The notes under the pieces were generated by a model, which was given only the letters and a program-made list of their open reading frames with translations, made no database searches and was not told the DNA's origin. A stretch of DNA of 64,000 nucleotides. It comes from Streptomyces sp. CB01249 (lineage in GTDB: Bacteria; Actinomycetota; Actinomycetes; Streptomycetales; Streptomycetaceae). Both the position numbers and the translations under genes were made by a program. The stretch covers positions 310,341 through 374,340 of the forward strand of contig NZ_LISW01000003.1 in assembly GCF_001905735.1 (NCBI RefSeq). The letters are read 5' to 3'. This document shows, one piece after another, positions 25,326 through 37,500 of this stretch (position 1 is the stretch's first letter; the number at the start of each line of letters is the position of its first letter).

Positions 25326-25413
25326 ACCGCCCGGACACGCTTGTGGTCATGAGCACACAGGCCCGGCGCCTGTGGCCCTGCCGAATCTGCTCACCGACGA
25401 CGGAGGCCCCGAG

Positions 25414-28008
25414 ATGCCGGTGTCCACTCCCCCGACCGCCCCCACCTCAGGCCCTGCCGCCGTGCCGACGCTCGTGGTCGTCGGACACGGGATGGTCGGC
25501 CAGCGCTTCCTGGAGGCCCTGGCCGAGCGCGGCCTGACCGGGGCCGCCGGGACCGCCCGGGTCGTCGTCCTGTGCGAGGAGCCCCGCGCCGCCTACGACC
25601 GGGTCCAGCTGACCTCGTACTTCGCCGGGAGGACCCCGGACGAGCTGTCGATGGTCGAGGACGGCTTCATGGAGCGGCACGGCTTCGAACTGCGGCTCGG
25701 CGACCCGGCGGTGGCCGTGGACCGCGCCGCCCGTACGGTCACCGCGCGGTCCGGCGAGGTCTTCGCGTACGACACGCTGGTGCTGGCGACCGGGTCCTAT
25801 CCGTTCGTGCCGCCGGTCCCCGGCAGGGACAGCACCGGCTGCTTCGTCTACCGGACGATCGAGGACCTGCTCGCCATCGAGGAGTACGCGAAGAACGCGA
25901 CGACCGGCGCGGTGGTCGGCGGCGGGCTGCTCGGTCTGGAGGCGGCCGGCGCGCTGAAGGGCCTCGGCCTGGAGACGCACGTCGTGGAGTTCGCGCCCCG
26001 GCTGATGCCCGTCCAGGTGGACGAGGGCGGGGGCGCGGCGCTGCTGCGCACCATCGAGGACATGGGCCTGACCGTGCACACCGGGGTCGGGACGCAGGAG
26101 GTGACCGCGGGCGGGGACGGCGCGGTGACCGGGATGGCGCTCTCCGACGGGTCCTCGCTCGCCACGGACCTGGTGGTGTTCTCGGCCGGGGTGCGTCCGC
26201 GCGACCAGCTGGCCCGGGAGTGCGGGCTCGCGGTCGGGGAGCGCGGCGGGATCGTCGTGGACGAGGAGTGCCGGACCTCCGACCCGGCGGTCTTCGCCAT
26301 CGGCGAGTGCGCGCTCGCCTCGGACGGCCGGGTGTACGGGCTGGTGGCGCCGGGTTACGAGATGGCGCTGACCGCCGCCGAGGTGATCGCCGGCAAGGCG
26401 GCCGCGTTCACCGGCGCCGATCTGTCGACCAAGCTGAAGCTGCTCGGCGTGGATGTGGCCTCGTTCGGCGACGCGCACGGCACCGCCGAGGGCTGCCTCG
26501 ACGTGGTCTATTCGGACGCCCGCTCCGGGGTCTACAAGAAGCTGGTAATGGCGGCGGACGGCACCCTGCTGGGCGGGGTGCTGGTGGGGGACGCCGACCA
26601 GTACGGCACGCTGCGCCCGATGACCGGGAGCGTGCTGCCCGTCGCCCCCGAGCAGCTGGTGCTCCCGGCGGGCGCGGGCGGTCCGGTGGCGCTCGGCCCG
26701 TCCGCGCTGCCCGACGAGGCGGTGATCTGCTCCTGCCACAACGTCACCAAGGGCGCGATCTGCGAGCACACCACGCTCCCCGAGGTGAAGAAGTGCACCA
26801 AGGCGGGCACCGGCTGCGGCAGTTGCGTCAAGGTGATCGGCCAGCTGCTCCCGCAGAGCCAGGACGCGGGCCTGTGCGGCTGCTTCCCGTACACCCGCAG
26901 CGAGCTGTACGAGATCGTCCGCACCCTGCGCATCACCTCGTACGCGGACCTCCTCGACTCCCACGGGCGGGAGGAGGCCCGGGGCGGCGACGGCTGCGAG
27001 GTCTGCAAGCCCACGGTCGGCTCGGTCATCGCCTCGCTCGCCCCGACGGTCGGTGCCAGCGGCTATGTCCTGGACGGCGAGCAGGCGGCCCTCCAGGACA
27101 CCAACGACCACTTCCTGGCCAACCTCCAGCGCAACGGCTCGTACTCGATCGTGCCGCGCATACCCGGCGGCGAGATCACCCCGGAGAAGCTGATCGTGAT
27201 CGGCGAGGTGGCCCGCGACTTCGGGCTCTACACCAAGATCACCGGCGGTCAGCGCATCGACCTCTTCGGCGCCCGGGTCGACCAGCTGCCGCTGATCTGG
27301 ACGCGGCTCGTCGACGCGGGCTTCGAGTCCGGGCACGCGTACGGGAAGTCGCTGCGGACGGTCAAGTCCTGTGTCGGGCAGACCTGGTGCCGCTACGGCG
27401 TGCAGGACTCCGTGAAGATGGCGATCGACCTGGAGCTGCGCTACCGGGGGCTGCGCTCCCCGCACAAGCTGAAGTCGGCGGTCTCGGGGTGCGCCCGCGA
27501 GTGCGCGGAGGCCCGGGGCAAGGACTTCGGGATCATCGCCACGGCGGGCGGCTGGAACCTCTACGTGGGCGGCAACGGCGGCGCCACCCCGCGCCACGCC
27601 GACCTGCTCGCCCAGGACCTGTCCGACGCCGAACTGGTCCGGCTGATCGACCGGTTCCTGATGTTCTACATCCGCACCGCGGACCGGCTGGAGCGCACCT
27701 CGGCCTGGCTGGAGCGGATCGAGGGCGGCCTGGAGCACGTCCGGGACGTCGTCGTGCACGACAGCCTCGGGCTCTGCGAGGAGCTGGAGCGGCTGATGGC
27801 CGACCATGTGCGCGGCTACCGCGACGAGTGGGCCGAGACCATCAACGACCCGGAGCGGCTGCGCCGGTTCGTCACCTTCGTCAACGCGCCCGACGCGCCC
27901 GACCCGTCGGTGAAGTTCGTCCCGGAACGCGACCAGGTCAAGCCCGACCTGGACATCCTCGCGGGCCCGGTTCTCGCCATCCGCACTCTTGAAGGGACCG
28001 CCTCCTGA
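25414..28008 (+). CDS. nirB: Assimilatory nitrite reductase large subunit NirB
   Basis: The 864-residue NADH-dependent enzyme reduces nitrite to ammonium in the cytoplasm. Domains in order: an FAD/NAD oxidoreductase (LVVVGHGMVGQRFLEAL near residue 20; VVGGGLLGLEAAGALKGLG near 166), a BFD-like [2Fe-2S] segment (ICSCHNVTKG and CTKAGTGCGSCVKV, about 442-480), a ferredoxin-like half domain, and the siroheme/[4Fe-4S] site with SCVGQTWCRYG and SGCARECAEARG. All four siroheme-cluster cysteines are present. ATG 25414 is preceded by CGGAGG. It overlaps nirD by one base. A GlnR box upstream points to nitrogen control. Confidence 0.93.
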   Translation: MPVSTPPTAPTSGPAAVPTLVVVGHGMVGQRFLEALAERGLTGAAGTARVVVLCEEPRAAYDRVQLTSYFAGRTPDELSMVEDGFMERHGFELRLGDPAVAVDRAARTVTARSGEVFAYDTLVLATGSYPFVPPVPGRDSTGCFVYRTIEDLLAIEEYAKNATTGAVVGGGLLGLEAAGALKGLGLETHVVEFAPRLMPVQVDEGGGAALLRTIEDMGLTVHTGVGTQEVTAGGDGAVTGMALSDGSSLATDLVVFSAGVRPRDQLARECGLAVGERGGIVVDEECRTSDPAVFAIGECALASDGRVYGLVAPGYEMALTAAEVIAGKAAAFTGADLSTKLKLLGVDVASFGDAHGTAEGCLDVVYSDARSGVYKKLVMAADGTLLGGVLVGDADQYGTLRPMTGSVLPVAPEQLVLPAGAGGPVALGPSALPDEAVICSCHNVTKGAICEHTTLPEVKKCTKAGTGCGSCVKVIGQLLPQSQDAGLCGCFPYTRSELYEIVRTLRITSYADLLDSHGREEARGGDGCEVCKPTVGSVIASLAPTVGASGYVLDGEQAALQDTNDHFLANLQRNGSYSIVPRIPGGEITPEKLIVIGEVARDFGLYTKITGGQRIDLFGARVDQLPLIWTRLVDAGFESGHAYGKSLRTVKSCVGQTWCRYGVQDSVKMAIDLELRYRGLRSPHKLKSAVSGCARECAEARGKDFGIIATAGGWNLYVGGNGGATPRHADLLAQDLSDAELVRLIDRFLMFYIRTADRLERTSAWLERIEGGLEHVRDVVVHDSLGLCEELERLMADHVRGYRDEWAETINDPERLRRFVTFVNAPDAPDPSVKFVPERDQVKPDLDILAGPVLAIRTLEGTAS

Positions 28009-28367
28009 TGACCACGCAGACACTGGAGACCGCGCAGGACACCCGGACCGTCCGGCTCGCCGCCGGGGAGGGCTGGCTCACGGTGTGCGACCGCTCGCTG
28101 CTGACCCCGGGCCGCGGGGTCGCCGCCCTCCTCCCGGACGGCCGGCAGGTCGCGCTCTTCCTGGACCGGGCAGGGCGGACGTACGCCATCGACAACCGCG
28201 ACCCGTTCACCGGGGCCTACGTCCTCTCGCGGGGCCTGGTCGGCTCGGACGGCGGGCAGCCCTTCGTCGCCTCGCCCCTGCTCAAGCAGCGCTTCGACCT
28301 GGCGACGGGGGCCTGCCTGGACGACGACGAGGTCTCCGTACCGGTCTTCGAGGTACGCGCGGACTGA
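28008..28367 (+). CDS. nirD: Nitrite reductase small subunit NirD
   Basis: The 119-residue protein has the Rieske-like fold of NirD (VALFLDRAGRTYAIDNRDPFTGAYVLSRG, then ASPLLKQRFDLATGACLDDD) but, as usual for NirD, lacks the Rieske Cys/His ligands. It partners NirB in NADH nitrite reductase. Its ATG overlaps the nirB stop (TGATG), indicating translational coupling and a 1:1 product. A terminator follows 11 bases after the stop. Confidence 0.92.
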   Translation: MTTQTLETAQDTRTVRLAAGEGWLTVCDRSLLTPGRGVAALLPDGRQVALFLDRAGRTYAIDNRDPFTGAYVLSRGLVGSDGGQPFVASPLLKQRFDLATGACLDDDEVSVPVFEVRAD

Positions 28368-28378
28368 CGCGCACCGGC

Positions 28379-28412
28379 GGCCGGAAGTACCCCCGAACGG
28401 GTGCTTCCGGCC
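28379..28412 (+). terminator. nirBD terminator
   Basis: GGCCGGAAG (28379-28387) pairs with CTTCCGGCC (28404-28412), extended inward by five more pairs (28388-28392 with 28399-28403, one G-U), leaving a six-base loop. It immediately precedes the SDR promoter. Confidence 0.75.
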
Positions 28413-28429
28413 ATCCGCGTGCCCGGTCG

Positions 28430-28435
28430 TACGCT
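28430..28435 (+). promoter_or_regulatory. Candidate -10 for a leaderless SDR transcript
   Basis: TACGCT ends 6 bases before the SDR ATG at 28442, and no ribosome-binding site is present, which fits leaderless expression. Confidence 0.35.
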
Positions 28436-28441
28436 TGATCC

Positions 28442-29362
28442 ATGACCCAGGGCTGGAGCGCGCGCGACATACCCGACCAGAGCGGCCGCACCGCCGTGGT
28501 GACCGGGGCCAACAGCGGGATCGGGATCATCACCGCCCGTGAGCTGGCCCGTTGCGGGGCCAGGGTGCTCCTCGCCTGCCGCGACGAACGGCGCGGCGAG
28601 GAGGCGGCGGCCCGCATCCGGTACGCGGTACGCGGCGCGGACGTGGAGTTCGCCCCGCTCGATCTGGCCGATCTGTCCTCGGTGCGCGCGTTCGCCAAGG
28701 GCCTCCGGGCGGACCGGCTCGACCTGCTGATCAACAACGCCGGGGTGATGGCCCTGCCGTACGGGCGGACCGCCGACGGCTTCGAGACCCAGTTCGGCGT
28801 CAACCACCTCGGGCACTTCGCGCTCACCGGGCTGCTGCTGCCGAGGCTGACGGCCACCGGGGGCGCCCGGGTGGTGACCGTCTCCAGCGGGCTGCACGCC
28901 TTGGCCGACATCGACATGGGCGACCTCAACAGCGAGCGGAACTACCGCCGCTGGACCGCCTACGGCCGCTCGAAGACCGCGAACCTGCTCTTCGTCCACG
29001 AGCTGGCCCGGCGGCTCGCGGCGGCCGGCAGCGGACTGGTGGCCGCCGCCGCGCACCCGGGCCTCGCCGCGACCGACCTGCACACGGCGGCGGCCCGGAT
29101 GGAGCGGCGCAGGGTGGCGGAGCGCGTCATGAGCCTCGCCAACGTCGTCGCACAGCCCGCGTCGGCCGGGGCCCTGCCCACGCTGTACGCGGCCACCGCG
29201 CCGGGCGTGCGCCCCGACTCGTTCACCGGCCCCCGGGTGCTGGGCTGGCGCGGCGCGCCCGGACCGTCCTGGCGGGCGGCCCGGACGCGCGGCGATGTGG
29301 CGGGCGAACGGCTGTGGGTGGCCTCGGAGCAGCTGACCGGGGTGACGTACGCGGGGCTGTAG
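28442..29362 (+). CDS. Short-chain dehydrogenase/reductase
   Basis: The 306-residue classical SDR carries the cofactor motif TGANSGIGIITARELA (about 21-36), an Arg-containing segment after the second strand (ACRDERRGEEAA) suggesting NADP(H), the NNAGVM motif, catalytic Ser in VVTVSSGLHA and the YGRSK catalytic Tyr/Lys pair. It resembles retinol dehydrogenase-like SDRs acting on lipophilic alcohols or carbonyls; the substrate is not visible. It is transcribed alone, convergent with the VOC gene. Confidence 0.85.
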   Translation: MTQGWSARDIPDQSGRTAVVTGANSGIGIITARELARCGARVLLACRDERRGEEAAARIRYAVRGADVEFAPLDLADLSSVRAFAKGLRADRLDLLINNAGVMALPYGRTADGFETQFGVNHLGHFALTGLLLPRLTATGGARVVTVSSGLHALADIDMGDLNSERNYRRWTAYGRSKTANLLFVHELARRLAAAGSGLVAAAAHPGLAATDLHTAAARMERRRVAERVMSLANVVAQPASAGALPTLYAATAPGVRPDSFTGPRVLGWRGAPGPSWRAARTRGDVAGERLWVASEQLTGVTYAGL

Positions 29363-29378
29363 CCCGGCCCTCGGCGGC

Positions 29379-29783
29379 TCAGCCCTCGACGGCGGACGGG
29401 TCCATCCAGATGACCTCCCACATGTGGTGGTCCGGGTCCTGGAAGGAACGGCCGTACATGAAGCCGAGGTCCTGCGTCTCGTTGGCGGGCGATCCGCCGT
29501 TGGCGAGGGCGGCCTCGGTCAGCTCGTCCACCTTCTCCCGGCTGTCGGCGCTGAGCGCGAGGATCACCTCGGTGGACGCGGACGCGTCGGCGATGTCCTT
29601 CTTGGTGAAGTCCTTGAAGCGCTCCTCCTGGAGGAGCATCGCGAAGATCGTGTCGCTGATGACGAGGCAGGCGGTGCGCTCGTCGCTGAACTGCGGGTTG
29701 AAGGAGTAGCCCAGCTTCGCGAAGAAGTTCTTCGACGTCTCCAGGTCCTTGACCGGCAGGTTCACGAAGATCATCTGGGGCAT
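29379..29783 (-). CDS. VOC family protein (glyoxalase superfamily)
   Basis: The 134-residue single VOC module starts MPQMIFVNLPVKDLETSKNF and contains GFMYGRSFQDPDHHMWEVIW, typical of the YyaH/lactoylglutathione lyase-like group common in actinobacteria. Codon use is slightly less GC-rich than its neighbours (several AAG/TTC-rich stretches, as expected for the amino acids). Substrate unknown. It lies between an SDR (convergent) and an ArsR-like gene on the same strand. Confidence 0.8.
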   Translation of the reverse strand: MPQMIFVNLPVKDLETSKNFFAKLGYSFNPQFSDERTACLVISDTIFAMLLQEERFKDFTKKDIADASASTEVILALSADSREKVDELTEAALANGGSPANETQDLGFMYGRSFQDPDHHMWEVIWMDPSAVEG

Positions 29784-29897
29784 GGCCGTCTCGCTCTCTC
29801 GGTGCTCTGGTTCCGTGTGCGTCTTCTCGACTGGTAGACGCCGGGGCCGCCCGGAACTCATCGGTGCGGGCCGCGGATCCTTTCCGTACGGGGCACC

Positions 29898-30884
29898 TCA
29901 CGAAACCGCGACCGGCGCCCCTCCCCTCAGCAGCGAGCCGCCCAGCGGGGTCAGGGTGTGCTGGACGGAGCTGCCGTGCCGCAGGGTGTGGACGAGCCCC
30001 GCCTCGCGCAGGACGCAGGCGTGCTGGCTGGCCGAGGCGAGGGAGACCCCGGCGCGCCGGGCCAGTTCGCTGGTGGTGCAGCCGTCGCCGATGGCCCGCA
30101 GGACCGTGGAGCGGGTCTGCCCGAGGAGCCGGCCGAGCGAGGGGCCCGGGTCGGCGAAGGCGGGGGCGGCCCGGTGGGCGACCGGGTAGACCAGGACCGG
30201 CGGGAGCAGGGGGTCGCGCAGCACGACGGGGGCGCCCCGGCAGAAGTAGGACGGCTGGAGGAGCAGTCCGCGTCCGTCCAGGTGGAGATCGCGGTCCACT
30301 GGGTAGTCCGCCTCCAGGACGGGCGCCCGCCAGCGGATGACCGGGGGCAGCGAGGCGAGCAGTTCGTCGGTGCCGCCGTCCAGGAGGGCGCGGCCCCGGA
30401 TCGCCCGGTCGGCCTCGACGGCGGAGCGGATGTGCGGCCAGTACGGCTCGACGGCGGCGCGGTGGTAGTCCCGTAAGGCGGCGACGAGGCGGCCCACGGG
30501 TTCGGCGCCGCCCTCGCGCAGGGGGTCGAGGCGGGCGGCCCGCCGGGCGCCGGGGTCCCCGAGGAGGGCGATCTCGGCGCTCAGACGCTCGGGCGGGGTG
30601 GCGCGCACGGCTTCCATTCCGGCGTCGAGTCCGAGCGGTTCGGCGCTTTCCTGAGAAGGCGTCAGGAAGTCGGGAAAATATCCGCGCTGCGGGACCACCG
30701 CGGACAGCAGACGTACTTCACCGCTCAACCGTGGGCGGGTTTCGGTGCGCCATTTCCCGAAGACCGCGGAAGCCCTCCGGTCCCTCAGCCGGTGAAAGCT
30801 GAGAATGGTCTCCCACAGCGCGTCCGGCCCGGAGGCCATCCGCACCCTGGAAAGGTCCCATCCGGAGACATGGATACGCAGCAC
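29898..30884 (-). CDS. ArsR-like winged-helix transcriptional regulator with N-terminal extension
   Basis: The 328-residue protein belongs to the streptomycete group of long ArsR/DUF5937-like regulators: an N-terminal domain of about 240 residues (start LRIHVSGWDLSRVRMASGPDALWETILSFHRL) and a C-terminal winged helix (STVLRAIGDGCTTSELARRAGVSLASASQHACVLREAGLV). The ArsR metal-binding Cys motif ELCVC is absent. GTG 30884 is chosen because GGGTGGGAG precedes it and the family begins here; an upstream in-frame extension is low-complexity. Its target is unknown; the adjacent VOC gene is a candidate. Confidence 0.75.
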   Translation of the reverse strand: MLRIHVSGWDLSRVRMASGPDALWETILSFHRLRDRRASAVFGKWRTETRPRLSGEVRLLSAVVPQRGYFPDFLTPSQESAEPLGLDAGMEAVRATPPERLSAEIALLGDPGARRAARLDPLREGGAEPVGRLVAALRDYHRAAVEPYWPHIRSAVEADRAIRGRALLDGGTDELLASLPPVIRWRAPVLEADYPVDRDLHLDGRGLLLQPSYFCRGAPVVLRDPLLPPVLVYPVAHRAAPAFADPGPSLGRLLGQTRSTVLRAIGDGCTTSELARRAGVSLASASQHACVLREAGLVHTLRHGSSVQHTLTPLGGSLLRGGAPVAVS

Positions 30885-31129
30885 CGAACTCCCACCCCTT
30901 GCACCTGCAATTTCCCCCCTCGCAAGAGTATGCGAATCGTAACAGCACGTCACCACGGGGTTTCGGCCAGAGGTGAAACGCCTCGCCGGGACCGCCCGCC
31001 GGACGAAAAGCTGTACGGCGTCGGGTGCGATTCCGGAGCCACCGGAAGAGCGAGTGAAGGCCGTGGGGGGTTTTGCTCGTTCGGCGGCGGTTGGCAAAGG
31101 TGCGGCTCCGCACTCGATGGGGGTAAGCC

Positions 31130-31167
31130 GGGTGCGGCCCGTGGATGGGGATCCACGGGCCGCACCC
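31130..31167. repeat. 17-bp perfect stem-loop in the ArsR-ppdK intergenic region
   Basis: Bases 31130-31146 and 31151-31167 are exact reverse complements around GGGG. It is far from either neighbouring stop codon (223 bases past ppdK), so an additional terminator, or the end of a small untranslated RNA, are possible. Confidence 0.6.
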
Positions 31168-31277
31168 CGGTCCGTTCAACTCGATTTCTTTGCGCATTAA
31201 ACGAAGCAATGGACACCGGTCATCGCATTTACCGGGACATGACAACGTTGTGCGCCGACCGGCCGCGTACGCCAAGA

Positions 31278-31306
31278 CGGCGGCACCCCCGCACAGGGTG
31301 CCGCCG
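31278..31306 (-). terminator. Distal terminator hairpin of ppdK
   Basis: CGGCGGCACCC (31278-31288) pairs perfectly with GGGTGCCGCCG (31296-31306), seven-base loop. Second of two hairpins downstream of ppdK. Confidence 0.6.
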
Positions 31307-31322
31307 CCTCCGGAATTCCGCG

Positions 31323-31364
31323 TCCGCCGCCGGTTCGGGTGAGGGTGGGATCACCGGCGGCGGA
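31323..31364 (-). terminator. Proximal terminator hairpin of ppdK
   Basis: TCCGCCGCCGGT (31323-31334) pairs with ACCGGCGGCGGA (31353-31364), 18-base loop, 25 bases past the ppdK stop. Confidence 0.6.
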
Positions 31365-31389
31365 AGCGGAATCGGTAGGGGATGACGCG

Positions 31390-34101
<2,712 letters not shown>

Positions 34102-34597
34102 GGTCTCGACTCCTCGAAGACGCGGTGGCTGCCCTGACGGCGAGGAACATACCCAGATCGAAGGTGCCTGGGTACGTCCACTTGCGCGTCGTGCGGCCGT
34201 AACCACCCGTCCGCCAGCAGATCGAAAGTGGAGTCAGTCGGAGTCCCACCCTGGAGATTCGTTCATTTCTTGAACAGATGAATACACAAAGCGAGCTCAC
34301 ACCCCGGTTGTCGCAACAATGCGTGAGGGAAGCGTCGATCGATCAAAGTCCGAGCCGTTGGCACGCAGTGCCGACATTTGACAAGTGGATTCCCCGGACG
34401 GGCGCTCATATGAGCGACTCGGTCATCAAGCGTGGCGAGGATCACGCCAAAGAAGCCGCTCAGATGTCACCATACGGACGCCCCAAGGGCGGCGGACAGT
34501 GTCACCGCAGTCACTCATGGCGACTCGCTAGCCATTGATATGTCGCGCACTGGGAGGCAGGGGGTGAATCACACGCGATTCACCATCCTGCAACTGC
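34102..34597. other. 496-base intergenic region between ppdK and the conflict cassette
   Basis: The base composition is less GC-rich than the genes around it. It must hold the ppdK promoter. On the plus strand TTGACA (34378-34383) lies 19 bases before a perfect 14-bp palindrome CGCTCATATGAGCG (34403-34416) whose centre holds an ATG. The 42-codon frame starting there (to 34538) lacks GC3 bias and any family I recognise, so no gene is called. No terminator is seen for the cassette's last gene. Confidence 0.4.
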
Positions 34598-37500
34598 TCA
34601 TTTGAGCGGAGTGGTAGGTGGGGCACCCGGTGCCGCCAGGGACTCGATCGCCGTACGCACGATCTTGTGGTCCTCGCCCAGCTCCCGGGACGCGATATCC
34701 CGCACCGCCGTCCACTCGGCGCGGGCGCGGTCCGCCAGCCCGAGGGCGGCAAATGCGTCGCCGAGCCGCTGACGGGAGCGGAGGGTGTCGGGGTGTGCCT
34801 CGCCTCGCCGGGTGCGGCGTCCCTCGACGACGGAGGTGAGGATGTCGGCGGCCTCCTGATGACGGCCCGCGGCGGTCAGGGCGACGCCGTACCGGTATCC
34901 GGCGGACAGCGCCGGCACGGCGTCCGGTTCCATCGCACGCACATGCGCTTCGTACGCGAGACCCAGTTGCCCGGCCGCCTCCTTGTGCTGTCCGAGGCGT
35001 GCGAGGAGCACCGCCATCCGCTGCCAGGTCTTGGCCTTCGACAGGCTCCACTCGGGCAGGGTTCGCTCCTCGATGACCAGCAGCTCGCGGCAGACGGCGA
35101 GTGCCTCGTCGTCCTCGTGCAGCATCTCCAGCACGAGCACCAGGCGATACATGGTCGTTCCCGCAGAAGGATCATCGCGGCCGAACTCCTCCAACTCGTC
35201 CGCCAAGAGGGAGCGCAACACCTGCTCCGCCTCCTGCAGCCGTCCGGCCTCACTCAGGATGGTGCCGAAGTTTCTCCGCATGGCAAAGCTCGTTCTAGGT
35301 GCCTCGTCACCCAGGGCCGCCACCTGCTCCAGCACCGTCCGGTACAGCAGCAGTGCCTCGTCGTACTCCTTCAGAGCCGCATAAACCAGCGCCCGTGCCT
35401 CGCGGATCAGAAGCGTCTCGCGATGTGACTCCCCCAGCCTCGCCGCCGCGCTCGGCTCCAGCACCTCCACCATGGTCCGAGCCTCCTCCGAGCGGTCGAG
35501 GAGACGGAGCAGGTTGATCAGGTCGCGCCGCGCCCGGAAACTGATTAGTGCATTCGGTCCGTGGTGTCGCTCGCTGGCCTCGACGGTGGCCCTGCGGAAC
35601 GGTTCGGCCTCCTCATGCCGATCGCTGTCAACAAGGAGGTCGGCAAGCCCGTCCAGAACCTGCACAGCTCCCCCGCCCCTCACCTCTTCGGACGCCTCCA
35701 TTGCCAGGATCCCGCTTCTCAACTCGTTCTCCGCCTCCTGGTACCGGCCCTGGGCTTCCAGCACCGTGGCAAACCAAGACCGGGAAAGGAGCCTTGTCTC
35801 CAGGGGGACACCGTTCTCCGGGTCGTTCTCCCATGCGAGCACGGAACGCAGCAGCACCTCCGCTTCGCGGTGTCGGCCCAGGCCGCGGAGAGCGTACGCC
35901 TGATGCTTCTTGAGCTGTGTGTGGTCCGCTTGGTCGGCCTCGGCACCGAGGCGATCGAAGGTCTCCAGCAGTGGGCGCCCCTCCTCCTCGGCCTCGGCGT
36001 ACCAACCGTCGTCATAGAACATCTCGTGCAAATAGCGTCGAGCGTTGAGGGTGTACCTGTGCTCAGCCCCGTGTGCCTTCGCGGACATGCTGATGATCGC
36101 CCTCATGTGCGTCACCGCTTCGGTCGTCTCACCCAGACCGCTGAGCGCGATGGCAAGGTAGCCGCGCGCGTTCCGGGTGATCAGACTGGTGTCCGTCAGC
36201 AGCCCTTCCAGCACTTCCCGGATCAGACCCAGCAGCTCAGCCTGATGGTCACGCAAACGGCAGTCCGTGATCCGCCTCGCAAGTTCCGGAACGACCGCGA
36301 CAGGCGACCAGCCAGTTTCCGGGAACCATTCTTCGCTCCGCTCCGAAATGCGCTCCGCCTGCTGGTCCACGATGCCCGGGACGACAGGGTCAGCAAGGAG
36401 CCGCCGGGCGAAGGCAGTCAGTGCGGGGGCCACCCGCTCCATCACATACAGCTCCTCAGGGCCCCCCGGACCCTCGGCGACCGGCTCGGGCTCCGGGACC
36501 TCCGCTCGCGGGTCGGAGCGCCTCGCGTCGGTGAGGCCGAGGCGGCGCAAGAGTTCCGGGGAGGCCGCGGCGAAGGGGCCGGCGTGGTCGGGGAGGCTCG
36601 TCGTGGCGCCGGGGCCGTCGCCGGAGAGTCGGGCGCGGAAATCGGGCCCCGGACCGCTGCGTTCCAGGAGGTACGCGGCGACGCGGTCGGCGGTGTCCAG
36701 AGCCACGGACGTGCGGACGGTGTCGAGGAGGAGGTCGGCGACGCCGGGGAGGAAGGCGTACTCGGCGCCGTCGCCGGCCGTGCTCTGGTCCGTGCGGCGC
36801 AGCAGGCCGCCGAGGAAGACCTCAGCGAGCTGGGCGCGGTGGAAGGTGCCCCCGGTGGCGCGGTGGGCCTCGTGGACGACGCGCATGACGGGCAGGGTGA
36901 GCGGGGTAACCGAGGCCAGGGCGCCGGCCAGTCTCCGGCCCTCCGGGGAGGCGGCCTCCCGGAAGCGGCGGAACCGCTCCTCGGGGGTCGGCGGAGGCTC
37001 CGGGGCGGGCGTCGCCGGCTCGGGCCCGGGGACCGGGTCGCTGTCGGGGATCATCAGCACCGGCAACGCGGCGCGGCTGTCGCCCTCGGTGAGCAGGGAG
37101 ACCCAGGAGGCGAGCTGCCCTTCGGCGGCCTCCAAGACCGGGACGGGGGTGCCATCGTAGGACACGAGCTCGGGCGGGAGCACGGGGTGGCTAACGCGCA
37201 GGGCACGGCCGGGGGCGGCCGGGTGGCGGGAGCGGACCAGGAGGCGTTCGGCGGGGTGACCGCCGGGCTCAGGCCACATCCGTTCGGGCAGCGGCTGGAG
37301 GATCGCGACGGGATCCTTCCGCGCCCAGCCCCGCAGCAGGGCGGGGACGGCGCCGGAGCGCCAGGCGGGTCCGACCATGTCGGAGACCACGAGGACCAGA
37401 GTGGGGCGCACCGAGTCGGTCCGCAGGACGGCCGGCGGGTGCAGGCCGCGGGCGAAGGGGCGGGCGTGCAGCAGCGGGCCGGGGCCGCCGGAGCTGTCGA

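Larger units (their letters stand above)
30885..31389. other. 505-base intergenic region with three strong hairpins and an AT-rich core
   Basis: No gene is supported here. A 17-bp perfect stem (31130-31146 with 31151-31167, GGGG loop) stands alone in the middle. Two more stems near ppdK (31278-31306 and 31323-31364) are its terminators. Between them, 31170-31250 is unusually AT-rich and contains ACAACGTTGT (31242-31251), a LacI/GalR-type palindrome. Short reading frames exist on both strands but show no codon bias. Confidence 0.5.

Noticed and set aside
31197..31223. Eight-codon minus-strand frame MTGVHCFV before the 17-bp hairpin
   Set aside because: Looks like a leader peptide by position, but there is no downstream gene that it could control and no codon run.
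34410..34538. 42-codon frame beginning MSDSVIKRGEDHAKEAA
   Set aside because: No ribosome-binding site, no GC3 bias and no recognised family; kept only as part of an intergenic finding.
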